A stretch of DNA of 58,290 bases from Alphaproteobacteria bacterium (GCA_005884765.1 VAZV01000179.1:1-58290); one strand, 5' to 3'. Counted from the first letter of the stretch, positions 45,652 through 56,194 are shown. Notes: generated by a model not told the origin, from the sequence alone. Numbers and translations: made by a program.

Positions 45652-46845
45652 ATGAAGCCTGCGCGTCTGTCAAGTCCCGCGCGAACCGACGGCCGCCATC
45701 GCCTGCGGATTGGACGGGCGGCGATCGCTACGCTCGTAGTTGCCCTGCTCGCAGGCTGCGAGCAAAACACGTTTGTGCCGCCGCCGCCGCCGAAGGTTGA
45801 TGTCGCCCAACCCGTGCAGCGCACGATCACGCGCTATCTCGAAGCAACCGGCAACACCGCCCCGATCAAGACCGTCGATCTTGTCGCGCGGGTGCAGGGT
45901 TTCCTGCAATCGATCGATTATCAGGACGGCGACTTCGTGAAGGAGGGCACACCTCTGTTCACGATCGAGCCCGAGACCTATAAATTGAAGCTCGATCAGG
46001 CACAGGCGGCCGAGGCCGGCGCGCAAGCCTCCGTCAAGCAGGCCGAAGCCGATTTCAAACGGCAGACCGATCTGGTCGCGCGCCAGGCGGTGTCGCAGGC
46101 CACCCTCGATACCTCGACTTCCAACCGCGACAACGCGCAGGCCAACCTGCAGCAGGCTCAGGTCAATACCAGGATCGCCGAAGTCAATTACAACTACACC
46201 AAGGTCACCGCGCCCTTCGACGGGATCGTCAGTGCGCATCTGGTCTCGGTCGGCGAGCTGGTCGGCGCGGCCTCGCCGACCCAGCTTGCCACCATCGTGT
46301 CGCTCGACCCGATCTACGTGAATTTCAACGTCAATGAGCATGATGTACTGCGGATCAGGGCGCAGGCCGCGCGCAAAGGACTGACGGCGGCCGATCTCAA
46401 GTCGGTGCCGATCGAGGTGGGCTTGCAAACCGAAACCGGCTATCCGCACCAAGGCAAGCTCGATTACGCGGCGCCGACCATCAATCAATCGACGGGAACG
46501 CTGGCAGTGCGCGGCGTCGTGCCCAATCCGAACCGGGTGCTCTTGCCCGGCTATTTCGTCCGCGTCCGCGTTCCTGTCGACCAGCAGCCGAACGCGCTGC
46601 TGGTTCCCGACACGGCGCTCGGCAGCGATCAAAGCGGGCGCTATGTGCTGGTGGTGACAGGCGAAAACGTGATCGAGCAGCGCAAGGTGGACACCGGCCC
46701 GCTTGAGGGCGATCTGCGCGTGATCGAGAGCGGCCTTAAGCCGGAGGACCGCGTGGTGACCGCCGGGCTGTTGCGCGCGGTCCCCGGCCAGAAGGTCGAC
46801 CCGCAACTGCGGAAGATCGAGCAGCCTTCCGCATCGGCCAAATAG
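45652..46845 (+). CDS. RND efflux pump periplasmic adaptor (MexA/AcrA type)
   Basis: A 397-residue membrane-fusion subunit that bridges the inner-membrane RND pump and an outer-membrane channel. The lipobox LLAGC near residues 31-35 predicts a lipoprotein. The lipoyl half-motifs TVDLVARVQGFLQSIDYQDGDFVKEGTPLFTIEP and VTAPFDGIVSAHLVSVGELV frame an alpha-hairpin with AEAGAQASVKQAEADFKRQ. The ATG at 45652 is supported by the signal. The pump gene starts 9 bases after its stop. No outer-membrane channel gene follows. Confidence 0.94.
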   Translation: MKPARLSSPARTDGRHRLRIGRAAIATLVVALLAGCEQNTFVPPPPPKVDVAQPVQRTITRYLEATGNTAPIKTVDLVARVQGFLQSIDYQDGDFVKEGTPLFTIEPETYKLKLDQAQAAEAGAQASVKQAEADFKRQTDLVARQAVSQATLDTSTSNRDNAQANLQQAQVNTRIAEVNYNYTKVTAPFDGIVSAHLVSVGELVGAASPTQLATIVSLDPIYVNFNVNEHDVLRIRAQAARKGLTAADLKSVPIEVGLQTETGYPHQGKLDYAAPTINQSTGTLAVRGVVPNPNRVLLPGYFVRVRVPVDQQPNALLVPDTALGSDQSGRYVLVVTGENVIEQRKVDTGPLEGDLRVIESGLKPEDRVVTAGLLRAVPGQKVDPQLRKIEQPSASAK

Positions 46846-46854
46846 GACCGGCCC

Positions 46855-49800
46855 ATGATCTCAAAGTTCTTCATCGAGCGGCCGGTTCTTTCCAACGTCA
46901 TCGCCCTGCTGATGATCTTGATCGGCGGCGTCGCGCTGTTCAATCTCGCGGTCGCGCAGTATCCCGACGTGGTGCCGCCGACGGTACAGGTCACGACACG
47001 CTATCCCGGCGCCAGCGCCAAGACCGTTATCGACACCGTCGCGCTGCCGATCGAGCAGCAGGTCAACGGCGTCGAAGACATGCTGTACATGCAGTCCTAT
47101 AGCGGCGCCGACGGCACCTACACGCTGACGGTGACGTTCAAGATCGGCACCGACCTCAACTTCGCGCAGGTGCTGGTGCAAAACCGCGTCTCCAGCGCAT
47201 TGGCGCAGTTGCCGCAAGTGGTGCAGAACCAGGGCGTCACGGTGCAGAAGAAGTCGACCTCGATCCTGTTGTTCGTGACGCTGACCTCGCCGGACGCAAA
47301 ATATGACAGCCTCTATCTGAGCAATTACGCGACCATCAACTTGAGGGACGAGCTGTCGCGGCTGCCGGGCGTGGGCAACGTCACGGTGTTCGGCGCCGGG
47401 CAATACTCGATGCGGATCTGGCTTGATCCCAACAAGTTGCAGGCGCGCGGGCTGATGCCGCAGGACGTGATCCAGGCGATCCAGCAGCAAAGCCAGCAGG
47501 TCGCGGCCGGCCAGATCGGCAGCCCGCCGACGCCGCCCGACCAGGCGTTTCAGTATACGCTGAACGTCAACGGCCGGCTCGACGACGCCGGCCAGTTCGA
47601 GGACATCATCGTCAAGGCCGGCAACAATGGCGACGTGACGCGCGTGCGCGATGTCGGTTCGGTCGAACTGGGCGCGCAAACCTATAGCCAGCTATTTTCG
47701 CTCAACAAGCAGCCCTCGACCGGCATCGGCGTATTCCAGTCGCCGGGCGCCAACGCGCTTGAGGTCGAAAAAGCGGTCGAGAAGAAGATGACCGAGCTGG
47801 CGCGCGCCTTCCCGCAAGGCATCAAGTACGATACCCCCTTCGACACCACCAAATTCGTCAACGCGTCGATCCACGAGGTCTACAAGACCCTGATCGAGGC
47901 AGGCTTCCTGGTGCTGGTCGTGATCCTGGTTTTCCTGCAGGACTGGCGCGCCATGCTGGTGCCGGCGACCACCGTGCCGGTCACCATCATCGGCGCCTTT
48001 GCCGCAATGGCCGCGCTCGGCTTCACCATCAACCTGTCGACGCTGTTTGCGATCGTGCTTGCGATCGGCATCGTGGTCGACGACGCCATCGTCGTGGTCG
48101 AAGGCGCCGCACACAATATCGAGCAGGGCATGTCCGGCCATGACGCCGCGATCAAGGCGATGGATGCGCTGTTCGCACCGATCGTCGGCATCACGCTGGT
48201 GTTGATTTCGGTGTTTCTGCCCGCAGCGTTCCTGCCGGGCCTGACCGGCCGCATCTATGCGCAATTCGCGCTGGTGATCGCAGCCACCGCGCTGCTGAGC
48301 GCCGTCAACGCGGCGACCTTGAAGCCGACGCAATGCGCGCTGTGGCTGCGCCGTCCGGTGCCACCGCGACAGCGCAATTTTTTTTATCGGGGCTTCAACA
48401 ATGTCTATGACCGGCTCGAGGGCGGTTATGCCCGGCTGATCGGCCGCATGGCCGCGCACAGCAATGTCTCCGTGATCGTCGCCCTGATCCTGATCGCGAT
48501 CGGCGGTTACGGCTTGTCGCGCGTGCCGACAGGTTTCTTGCCGATCGAAGACCAGGGCTATCTGATCGCGGCGGTGCAATTGCCCGACGGTGCCGCGCTC
48601 GACCGCACCCAGAAAGTGCTCGACAAGGTAGCCGAGATTGCAGGCCAGACCCCGGGCGTTGCGCAGGTCATCACTATTGCCGGCATCTCGGCACTCGACA
48701 ACAGCGCGAGCCTCGCCAATGCCGGCGTCGGCTATATCATCCTGAAAGACTGGGATTCGCGCGGCGCGGGCGAGGATCTACGCTCGCTGGTCTACGGATT
48801 GAACGACAAGCTTTCCATCATTCAAGAAGCGCGGGCGCTGGTGCTGCCACCGCCGCCGATCCAGGGCATCGGCAATGCCGCCGGATTTGCCATGCAGGTC
48901 GAGCTGCGCGACGGCAATAGCGACTTCAGCAAGCTGCAGGCGATCACGCAAGCCATGGTCGCCAACGCGCAGACCCAAAGCGCGCTGCAGCGCGTCCAAT
49001 CGCCGTTCCGCGCGATGGTGCCGCAATTCGACGTCGAGGTCGACCGCATCAAGACCCAGACGCTGCACGTCACCACCGATCAGGTGTTCTCGACGCTCGC
49101 CTCCTATCTGGGCTCGTCCTACGTCAACCAGTTCAACAAGTTCGGCCGCGTGTTTCAGGTCTATGCGCAGGCGGACGCCCAGTTCCGCCTCACTCCGCGC
49201 GACATCGCCAATATGATGGTACGCAACCAAAACGGCGACATGATCCCGATCGGCACGGTTGCCAAGATCACGCCTTCGGTCGGCCCCTCCCTGATCAGCC
49301 TGTACAACCTGTATCCGTCCTCGACCATCGTCGGCCTGCCCGCGCAGGGCTACAGCTCCGGGCAATCGCTGAACCTGATGGAGCAGATCGCCGACAAGAC
49401 CCTGCCGCCCGGCACCGGCTACGAGTGGACGGCGATGTCGTACCAGGAAAAAGCCGTGACCAGCCAAATCTACTACGTGTTCGGGCTTGCCATGCTGCTG
49501 GTCTATCTCGTGCTCGCCGGACAATATGAGAGCTGGTACGCGCCGATCTCGGTGATCCTGGCCGTGCCGCTGTCGCTGCTGGGGCCGATGGCGGTCCTGA
49601 GAGGCCTCGGCATTGACAACAACCTCTACGTCCAGATCGGGCTGATCCTTTTGATCGCGCTGTCGGCCAAGAATGCGATCCTGATCGTCGAGGTCGCGCT
49701 CGAATTGCATGTGCGCGACGCCAAGCCGATCCTGGAATCGGCAGTCGAGGCGGCGCGCGCGCGATTCCGCCCCATCCTGATGACGTCGTTCGCCTTCATC

Positions 49801-50013
49801 CTCGGCGTCGTGCCGCTGGTGCTGGCCACCGGCGCCGGCGCCAGCGCGCGCAAATCGATCGGCATCACCGTGTTCTCCGGCATGCTGGCTTCGACCTGCC
49901 TTGCGGTGTTGTTCGTGCCGGCGTTCTTCGTCGTGATCCAGCGTTTTGAGAACTGGCGCGCGGAGAAGAAGAATACGCCGACCGCGCAGCCGCTCTCGCA
50001 GGCCCCGCCGTAG
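46855..50013 (+). CDS. RND efflux pump, inner-membrane component (HAE1/AcrB type)
   Basis: A 1052-residue proton-driven drug exporter of twelve membrane helices with two large periplasmic loops. The proton relay residues are D409 and D410 (VVDDAIVVVEG) and K939 (LSAKNAILIVEVA). FIERPVLSNVIALLMILIGG is the first helix. The protein is of full AcrB length. It forms an operon with the adaptor gene and depends on an outer-membrane partner encoded elsewhere. No repressor gene is adjacent. Confidence 0.96.
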   Translation: MISKFFIERPVLSNVIALLMILIGGVALFNLAVAQYPDVVPPTVQVTTRYPGASAKTVIDTVALPIEQQVNGVEDMLYMQSYSGADGTYTLTVTFKIGTDLNFAQVLVQNRVSSALAQLPQVVQNQGVTVQKKSTSILLFVTLTSPDAKYDSLYLSNYATINLRDELSRLPGVGNVTVFGAGQYSMRIWLDPNKLQARGLMPQDVIQAIQQQSQQVAAGQIGSPPTPPDQAFQYTLNVNGRLDDAGQFEDIIVKAGNNGDVTRVRDVGSVELGAQTYSQLFSLNKQPSTGIGVFQSPGANALEVEKAVEKKMTELARAFPQGIKYDTPFDTTKFVNASIHEVYKTLIEAGFLVLVVILVFLQDWRAMLVPATTVPVTIIGAFAAMAALGFTINLSTLFAIVLAIGIVVDDAIVVVEGAAHNIEQGMSGHDAAIKAMDALFAPIVGITLVLISVFLPAAFLPGLTGRIYAQFALVIAATALLSAVNAATLKPTQCALWLRRPVPPRQRNFFYRGFNNVYDRLEGGYARLIGRMAAHSNVSVIVALILIAIGGYGLSRVPTGFLPIEDQGYLIAAVQLPDGAALDRTQKVLDKVAEIAGQTPGVAQVITIAGISALDNSASLANAGVGYIILKDWDSRGAGEDLRSLVYGLNDKLSIIQEARALVLPPPPIQGIGNAAGFAMQVELRDGNSDFSKLQAITQAMVANAQTQSALQRVQSPFRAMVPQFDVEVDRIKTQTLHVTTDQVFSTLASYLGSSYVNQFNKFGRVFQVYAQADAQFRLTPRDIANMMVRNQNGDMIPIGTVAKITPSVGPSLISLYNLYPSSTIVGLPAQGYSSGQSLNLMEQIADKTLPPGTGYEWTAMSYQEKAVTSQIYYVFGLAMLLVYLVLAGQYESWYAPISVILAVPLSLLGPMAVLRGLGIDNNLYVQIGLILLIALSAKNAILIVEVALELHVRDAKPILESAVEAARARFRPILMTSFAFILGVVPLVLATGAGASARKSIGITVFSGMLASTCLAVLFVPAFFVVIQRFENWRAEKKNTPTAQPLSQAPP

Positions 50014-50016
50014 AAT

Positions 50017-50643
50017 CTAACCGGTCAGGACCGGCGCAAACCCGTCGCGATTGGCGCGCCAGGCGCGCTGATACTCCATGATGCGCGCGGTCTCGTCGGC
50101 GACGTGCTGGCCGAGCATGAGACCCAAGAGATGCAGCGTGGTGTCGATGCAGAGCGAAACTCCGCCGCCCGTCACCAGCCTGCCTCCCCGCTCCACCAGC
50201 ATCGCTTCGCGGACGTCCACTTTCGGATAGTCGTTGCGCATGACCGCGAGCGGCGAGATTTCCGGTGCCACCACTTCGCGTTTGGTGGTCGCGGGTCCAT
50301 CGTCCAGGATGCCGCTCGCGGCCAGGATCATGCCGCCCGTACAGACCGACGCGATCCGGCTTGAGGCATGAACCCGACGGATATATCCGAGCGTCGCCTT
50401 TTCTTGCGCCTGCGTGGTCCAGCCGGGGCCGCCGGTGACGATGACGAGATCGCAGGGCGGCGCGTCGTCGATGCCGAAATCGGCTGATACCTTGAGCCCG
50501 TTGGCGAGCGCGACCGGCCCCGCGCGGGGTGCAATGGTGCAGATCGCAATCTCCGGAACAATCCGGCGCGCCATCGACAGTACGCCGTAGGTTGCAAGAT
50601 CGATCGGCTCGACCCCATCGTAGATGAAAATCCCGAATTGCAC
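50017..50643 (-). CDS. DJ-1/PfpI family protein
   Basis: A 208-residue class-I glutamine amidotransferase-like protein. The nucleophile-elbow cysteine is C101 in ASVCTGGMILAASG. GIFIYDGVEPIDLATYGVLSMA is the conserved first strand, with the family acidic residue E12. GGGVSLCIDTTLHLLGL is the conserved C-terminal helix. It may be a protease-like, deglycase-like or isonitrile hydratase-like enzyme. It is convergent with the RND gene, 3 bases from its stop, and 19 bases after the MHS gene on the same strand. Confidence 0.88.
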   Translation of the reverse strand: MQFGIFIYDGVEPIDLATYGVLSMARRIVPEIAICTIAPRAGPVALANGLKVSADFGIDDAPPCDLVIVTGGPGWTTQAQEKATLGYIRRVHASSRIASVCTGGMILAASGILDDGPATTKREVVAPEISPLAVMRNDYPKVDVREAMLVERGGRLVTGGGVSLCIDTTLHLLGLMLGQHVADETARIMEYQRAWRANRDGFAPVLTG

Positions 50644-50662
50644 GGCGCGTAGTCCGTTCCTG

Positions 50663-51967
50663 TTAAATCAGAGAACCCCCCTTTGTCTCGCGCGCCGCGA
50701 GCGCGGCCGCAAGCGTAATCAGCGCGAGAACGATCATCATGATCGACACGCCGGTGGTGCCGCCGAAATATCCGACCATCGCGGTCGCGATGATAGGCGC
50801 GAAACCGCCGCCGATCGCGGCTGAGGCCTGAAATCCGAACGACGCGCCGCTGTAGCGGACGGCGGGGCCAAACAGTTCGGGAAAATAGCAGGATTCAGGC
50901 CCGAACATCATGCCGTGGCCGAAATTCATCGCAATGATGATAGCGGTGAAAATCAGGGCGGCGCTCTTGCTTTCGAGCATCCAGAACAGCGGGAACGCAA
51001 ACGCGATCGTGAACAGCGCGCCCAGGATGTACATCGGCCGCCGGCCGATCCTGTCGGCCAGCCAGCCGAACAACGGCAGGCTGATCAATTCCAACAGCGC
51101 CGCGTACAAGACGGCGTCGAGCATCAGCGGCTTGGGCAGGCCGAGCTTGGTGGTTGCGTAGACGACGACGAATACGGTGAGCATGTAGACCCACGACACT
51201 TCGGAAAGCTTCAGTCCGATGGCGATGAGAAATGTCTTGGTGTTCTTGCCGACGGCTTCACTGACCGGATTGGCGGACAGACCGCCGCGCTGCTTGAGTC
51301 CTTCGAATACTGGCGTCTCCGGCACCCGGGATCGTACGAAGGTACCGATGGCGAGCAGCAAGATGCTGATCAAAAACGGAATCCGCCAGCCATAGGCTGA
51401 GAAATCGGCGTCCGGCAATTTCGTGACCAGCGCAAACACGAGGCTCGCCAGCACCAGCCCAATCGGAAATCCGATCTGCACGAAGCTTGCGTAAAAGCCG
51501 CGCCGATCGGCCGGCGCGTGCTCAAGCACCATCAGCGAGGCGCCGCCCCATTCGCCGCCTAGACCAATCCCCTGAATGATCCGCAAGGCGATCAAGAGGA
51601 TCGGCGCCAATACCCCGATCGACGCATAGGTCGGCAATAGCCCGACGCAGAAGGTGGAGAGCCCCATGATGAACAGGGTCAGTACCAACATGGATTTGCG
51701 GCCGAGCCGGTCGCCGAAATGGCCGAACAGCGCGCCGCCAAGCGGCCGCGCCAGAAAACCGACGGCGTAGCTGCCGAGCGCCGCCAGTGTCCCCGCAAGC
51801 GGATCGAAGGTCGGGAAGAATGCTTTGTTGAAGATCAGCGCCGCCGCGGTGGCGTAGATCAGGAAATCATACCATTCAATGATCGTCCCGAGGCAGCTTG
51901 CGAACACGATGGAGTTGAGCTTCGCGCGCTCTACGCCTGCGACTGGCGCCGCTGCCATGACCGTCAT
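50663..51967 (-). CDS. MFS transporter, metabolite:H+ symporter (MHS) type
   Basis: A 434-residue twelve-helix transporter of the MHS family, which imports carboxylates, betaines or aromatics with protons. Family markers: SCLGTIIEWYDFLIYATAAALIFNKAFFP at helix 1, FLARPLGGALFGHFGDRLGRKSML at the helix 2-3 loop, and GIGLGGEWGGASLMVLEHAP. The ATG at 51967 has GGGAGACCTCG. It is 19 bases upstream of the DJ-1 gene on the same strand and could be cotranscribed. Confidence 0.92.
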   Translation of the reverse strand: MTVMAAAPVAGVERAKLNSIVFASCLGTIIEWYDFLIYATAAALIFNKAFFPTFDPLAGTLAALGSYAVGFLARPLGGALFGHFGDRLGRKSMLVLTLFIMGLSTFCVGLLPTYASIGVLAPILLIALRIIQGIGLGGEWGGASLMVLEHAPADRRGFYASFVQIGFPIGLVLASLVFALVTKLPDADFSAYGWRIPFLISILLLAIGTFVRSRVPETPVFEGLKQRGGLSANPVSEAVGKNTKTFLIAIGLKLSEVSWVYMLTVFVVVYATTKLGLPKPLMLDAVLYAALLELISLPLFGWLADRIGRRPMYILGALFTIAFAFPLFWMLESKSAALIFTAIIIAMNFGHGMMFGPESCYFPELFGPAVRYSGASFGFQASAAIGGGFAPIIATAMVGYFGGTTGVSIMMIVLALITLAAALAARETKGGSLI

Positions 51968-52074
51968 CGAGGTCTCCCGCTGCCGCTATCCCCTCAAGGG
52001 AAGGATATCGGTCTAACCCGATGCAAGCGGCATGCCGGACCGGACCGGCCTAGGATCGCGTGATCTTCGGGAAT

Positions 52075-54048
52075 TCATATCTCGACGCGAAACCCCACCT
52101 CGATCACCGCGTCGTGGGGAATCTTGAAGAAATCAGGTGCCCGGCTCGCAATCCGGTTCAGAAACGAGAAGATCGCAAACGACATCGGATCCATGGCTGA
52201 TCCCGTGTCGCGGCGAACGATCGTCTCATGGGCGATGTAGTAGTTCTTGTGATCGAGATCGGCATCGAATCCGAGCTTGTTGCAGTTGATCAAGGTGAGC
52301 GGAATATCCGGCGTCTGCATGAAACCCAGCCGCACCTGAATCCGGTAGAAGCCGTGGCCGAGGCGGTGAACCGAATGACGCTCGCCAAACGGCACCCGCG
52401 GCCGGCGGTCGGACACGAACGTCAAGAGGACCACGGTCGCATGCAGTACCCTGTTGTGCTCGATATGCCGTAACAGCATCGGCGACGCACCGTGCTCGAC
52501 TTTCGTCAGCCATACGCCCATGCCCGGCGCCCGGCCGATCACGATGTTGTCGGCATGAGCCAGAAATTCCTGGAGCGGCATCGACATTTCCTGCAGACGA
52601 TGCCTGACTTCGGAGGAACCCTTCCGCCACGACAGCATCAGGGCCGCGATCACCGTACCGACGATGAGCGGAAACCAGCCGCCCTCGACGATCTTGATGG
52701 AATTCGACACCAGGAACGTGGCGTCGATCGCACCGAAGATCACGATGACAGGGATCGTCACGCCGGCCGGCCAGTGCCATCGCGACACCGCAACGCGGTA
52801 CAGCAGGATCGTGGTGATCAGCATCGTGCCGGATACCGCGATGCCGTAGGCCGCCGCCAGATTCTCCGACGATCGAAACAGCAGCACCGTCAACAACGTG
52901 CCCATCATCAATAGCCAATTGGCGGCAGGCACATAGATTTGACCGGCTTCATCGAATGAAGTCGGAGTTATCCTCGCCCGCGGCGATAATCCCATCTGCA
53001 TGGCCTGCCGCGTCAACGAGAACACGCCGGAGATCAGCGCTTGTGATGCAATGATGGTGGCGGAGGTGGCCAGCACCATCATCGGGATCAGCGCCCAGCC
53101 GGGCGCCAACTTGTAGAAGGGATTGTCGGCGGCTGTGGGATCGGCAAGGATCAGCGCGCCCTGTCCGAAATAATTCAAGAGCAGCGCCGGCAGGACCAGG
53201 GCGAACCATGCCCGGCGGATCGCCGAGGCGCCGACATGGCCCATGTCGGCGTACAACGCCTCGCCGCCGGTGAGCGCCAGGAACACCGCGCCAATCACCG
53301 CGAACGAGACTTTCGGGTCAGCGATCAGAAAACGCGCGGCCGCGGCCGGGTTGACCGCTGTGAGGATGGCGGGTGCCCGCCAGATGTTGACCAACCCGAG
53401 GGCCCCGATGACAACAAACCAGACCACCATAATCGGACCGAACAGCTTGCCGATGCTCCCGGTGCCGTACTGCTGGATCACGAATAATCCGATCAGGACT
53501 GCGATCGTGGCGGGTACGATGAAATGCTCAAATCCCGGCGCGGCAAGCCTTAGCCCTTCCATGGCCGACAGCACCGAGATCGCTGGCGTAATGACGCCGT
53601 CCCCGTACAGCAATGAGGCGCCCACCACGCCAAGCAGAACAAGCGCGGGCAGCTTTGCGCCTTTGGCAACCTGGTCGGCGGCCACCAGCGAGAGCAATGC
53701 GAGGATGCCGCCTTCGCCGTCATTGTCGGCGCGCAGGACGAAGACGACGTATTTCAACGATACCATGACCATCAGCGCCCAGAGAATGAGCGAGACGATC
53801 CCCAGAACGTCGGCTGCTGTCGGAACCGAATGCCCGGTGCCTGTCAGCGCCACCTGGAACGCGTAGAGCGGACTTGTTCCAATGTCGCCGAAGACGACGC
53901 CGAGCGCGGTTAACGCCAAAAACCAGGGGCTGCCGGTATGATGAAGGTATTTGGCCAGATCGAGCTTGGCATCCAATTGACCCGGAACGACACCTGTCAC
54001 CGAACGATCGATCAAGTCGCCGACCGGGGCACTCGATGGCATATCCAT
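52075..54048 (-). CDS. kup: Low-affinity potassium transporter Kup
   Basis: A 657-residue K+ uptake protein with twelve membrane helices and a cytosolic C-terminal domain. Conserved Kup segments: LTALGVVFGDIGTSPLYAFQ at helix 1, NDGEGGILALLSLV, LLYGDGVITPAISVLSAMEGL, and IGAVFLALTGGEALYADMGHVG. The C-terminal domain ends FKIPHDAVIEVGFRVEI. The ATG at 54048 has GCGAGG. No regulatory partner is adjacent. Confidence 0.96.
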   Translation of the reverse strand: MDMPSSAPVGDLIDRSVTGVVPGQLDAKLDLAKYLHHTGSPWFLALTALGVVFGDIGTSPLYAFQVALTGTGHSVPTAADVLGIVSLILWALMVMVSLKYVVFVLRADNDGEGGILALLSLVAADQVAKGAKLPALVLLGVVGASLLYGDGVITPAISVLSAMEGLRLAAPGFEHFIVPATIAVLIGLFVIQQYGTGSIGKLFGPIMVVWFVVIGALGLVNIWRAPAILTAVNPAAAARFLIADPKVSFAVIGAVFLALTGGEALYADMGHVGASAIRRAWFALVLPALLLNYFGQGALILADPTAADNPFYKLAPGWALIPMMVLATSATIIASQALISGVFSLTRQAMQMGLSPRARITPTSFDEAGQIYVPAANWLLMMGTLLTVLLFRSSENLAAAYGIAVSGTMLITTILLYRVAVSRWHWPAGVTIPVIVIFGAIDATFLVSNSIKIVEGGWFPLIVGTVIAALMLSWRKGSSEVRHRLQEMSMPLQEFLAHADNIVIGRAPGMGVWLTKVEHGASPMLLRHIEHNRVLHATVVLLTFVSDRRPRVPFGERHSVHRLGHGFYRIQVRLGFMQTPDIPLTLINCNKLGFDADLDHKNYYIAHETIVRRDTGSAMDPMSFAIFSFLNRIASRAPDFFKIPHDAVIEVGFRVEI

Positions 54049-54146
54049 ATGAACCTCGCGACGAGATCACATTGCCGGCACTCGCGAGTCTTGCATTCAA
54101 GATTCAGGCCATGTCACTGAAAACTGCCGGGCAAATGCGCCCCTGA

Positions 54147-55325
54147 TCAGTTCGCGCCCGCAAGCTGTGTCCCGGTCTCCCGCGGCAGGATCAGCGCCGC
54201 CGCGATCACCAACAGGCACAGCGCTCCGAAGGCATGCAGCATGGTGACGAATCCACCCTCTTGATAGAGCCACGCCACGAGACCGACGGAGGCGCCCGCC
54301 GCGGTGAAGCCCACGAAATAGCGCACCGCATAGGCGCGCGAGCGCCATTCCTCGCTGGTGTATTTGCCGATCATGGCGTCGTTGACGGTGACCTGGCCGA
54401 ACGCCCCCATGACGATGCCGATCGAGACCAGGATCAAAGGCCAGTTCGACAGTGTCGCGGCCAGATAAAGGAATGGCGCCAGCATGAACGAGAGCGGCAA
54501 CGCGACAGCCTTCAGCGAATGCCGGTCGAGCAATTTGCCGATGGTGTATTGCGTCATCGCGCCGAACACGTAGACGCAGGCCGCGATCACGCCCAACAGC
54601 GCCGGACTCCTGGTGAGGTCGGCCAATCGTTCGGCAAACAATTTCGGCAGCGCCACCGTCACCGCGTTGAAGGTGGTCGATATCGCGATCACCACGATCA
54701 GGAGCGCCACGATCACCCGCCACATGTCTTGTTTGGCGACCCGCACTTGGGCCGCCGCCTGCCTGGTGCCGGTGCGATCCTCATGCAGGACAGACAGCGC
54801 AAAGGCGACGCCAATTGCGATTGTGACGATGCCGGGGATGATGAAGGCAAAACGCCAGCCGAGATACTGGCCGATGACGCCTGTGACCAGTGCTGACGAC
54901 GCCACGCCGAGATTGCCCCAGACGCCGTTCAGCCCCATTTCGCGGCCGAGCCGGTCGGCATAGGACACGATCATCGCGGTGCCGACGGGGTGATAGATCG
55001 AGGCGAACAGGCCGATCGACAGCAGCGCCGCACCGAGCTGCAGCGGGCTCTCGACGAAGCCGACCGCGATCATCGAGGCGCCGATGCCGGCAAAGAAGAT
55101 CACCATCATATGGCGGCGGCTCCAGCGGTCGCCGAGCCAGCCGGTGAGCAGCGATCCCGCGCCGAACGCGACGAAGCCCGGGGTGGCGTAAGGCAATAGT
55201 TCGGAATAGGCCATGCCGAGCGCGGGACCCATGACGATGACCGCCGCAGCAAAGATCAGCATGGAATAATGGTCAATGAAATGGGCCGCGTTGACGAACG
55301 AGATCACCCGGCTGGGGTTGTTCAT
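54147..55325 (-). CDS. MFS transporter
   Basis: A 392-residue major facilitator. NAAHFIDHYSMLIFAAAVIVMGP is helix 1 and GSLLTGWLGDRWSRRHMMVIFF the helix 2-3 loop. GLFASIYHPVGTAMIV and GREMGLNGVWGNLGVASSALV resemble the nitrate/Fsr-like branches. The start at 55325 has GAGGATTCGACCC before it and is preferred to the GTG five codons upstream. It is divergent from the AraC regulator 62 bases away, its probable controller. The substrate is unknown. Confidence 0.88.
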   Translation of the reverse strand: MNNPSRVISFVNAAHFIDHYSMLIFAAAVIVMGPALGMAYSELLPYATPGFVAFGAGSLLTGWLGDRWSRRHMMVIFFAGIGASMIAVGFVESPLQLGAALLSIGLFASIYHPVGTAMIVSYADRLGREMGLNGVWGNLGVASSALVTGVIGQYLGWRFAFIIPGIVTIAIGVAFALSVLHEDRTGTRQAAAQVRVAKQDMWRVIVALLIVVIAISTTFNAVTVALPKLFAERLADLTRSPALLGVIAACVYVFGAMTQYTIGKLLDRHSLKAVALPLSFMLAPFLYLAATLSNWPLILVSIGIVMGAFGQVTVNDAMIGKYTSEEWRSRAYAVRYFVGFTAAGASVGLVAWLYQEGGFVTMLHAFGALCLLVIAAALILPRETGTQLAGAN

Positions 55326-55378
55326 GGGTCGAATCCTCACACCTTTTGCATTAGGTTATACGTGCTTGTCCTGACGGG

Positions 55379-56194
55379 ATGTCGCCAATGAATATCGCCG
55401 AAAAGCCAATCCACACCATCCCAGGCGATCATCGCGCGACCGGCGATGGCGTGCATCTGGTCGCGCGCAACTACGGCAAAGGCGTCCGGCTCGACACCCA
55501 CATGCATCGCGAGGCGCAACTGGTCTATGCCGCCAGGGGCACCATGCAGGTGACGACGCCAAAGGGTCGCTGGCTGGTGCCGCCGGATCGCGCGGTCTGG
55601 GTCCCTGCCCGGCTCGAACATTCGATCGACGTGCTCGCCGACATCGAGATGCGAACGCTGTATTTCGAGCTCGGCTGGCTGAAACGCGAACGGCGCAGCG
55701 AGAGCCTGAAATCCGAATTCGTGGTGCGGGTGTCGCCGCTCTTGCATCAGGCGATCCTCGCTCTGTTCGACAACACCAACAAGCCGGTGCGCACCGAACT
55801 GCTGGTGAGGCTGGCGATCCTTGAGCTGCATCACGCCGAGGATTCCACGACCTTCCTTCCGCTGCCCCATGAGCCGCGCTGCCGCCGCGCCGCCGACATC
55901 GTGCTCGGCGATCCGACGGCTTTGCACGAGATCGAGGCGCTGGCCGAGAAGGTCGGCACCTCGGCGCGGACGCTGTCGCGGTTGTTTTCCGCGCAAACGC
56001 AACTGAGCTTCAAGAGCTGGTGCCAGCGCGCCCGCATTGCGGCCGCGATTGAACGGCTGTCGATGGAGGCCGACGTCTCGGTCAAGCAGCTTGCCTCCGA
56101 CCTCGGCTATGCCAGCGTGCCGGCGTTTTCGCATGCGTTCCGGCAGGTTACCGGCAAGACGCCGACGCAGTTTTCGGGAAAGGACGACCCGTGA
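55379..56194 (+). CDS. AraC-family transcriptional regulator with cupin sensor
   Basis: A 271-residue regulator: an N-terminal AraC-type cupin (HMHREAQLVYAARGTMQVTTPKGRWLVPPDRAVWVPARLEHSI) and a C-terminal double helix-turn-helix (VGTSARTLSRLFSAQTQLSFKSWCQRARI, SVKQLASDLGYASVPAFSHAFRQVTGKTPTQF). It probably responds to a small molecule and controls the divergent MFS gene. A start at 55388 is an alternative with better spacing to its GGGA site. Confidence 0.9.
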   Translation: MSPMNIAEKPIHTIPGDHRATGDGVHLVARNYGKGVRLDTHMHREAQLVYAARGTMQVTTPKGRWLVPPDRAVWVPARLEHSIDVLADIEMRTLYFELGWLKRERRSESLKSEFVVRVSPLLHQAILALFDNTNKPVRTELLVRLAILELHHAEDSTTFLPLPHEPRCRRAADIVLGDPTALHEIEALAEKVGTSARTLSRLFSAQTQLSFKSWCQRARIAAAIERLSMEADVSVKQLASDLGYASVPAFSHAFRQVTGKTPTQFSGKDDP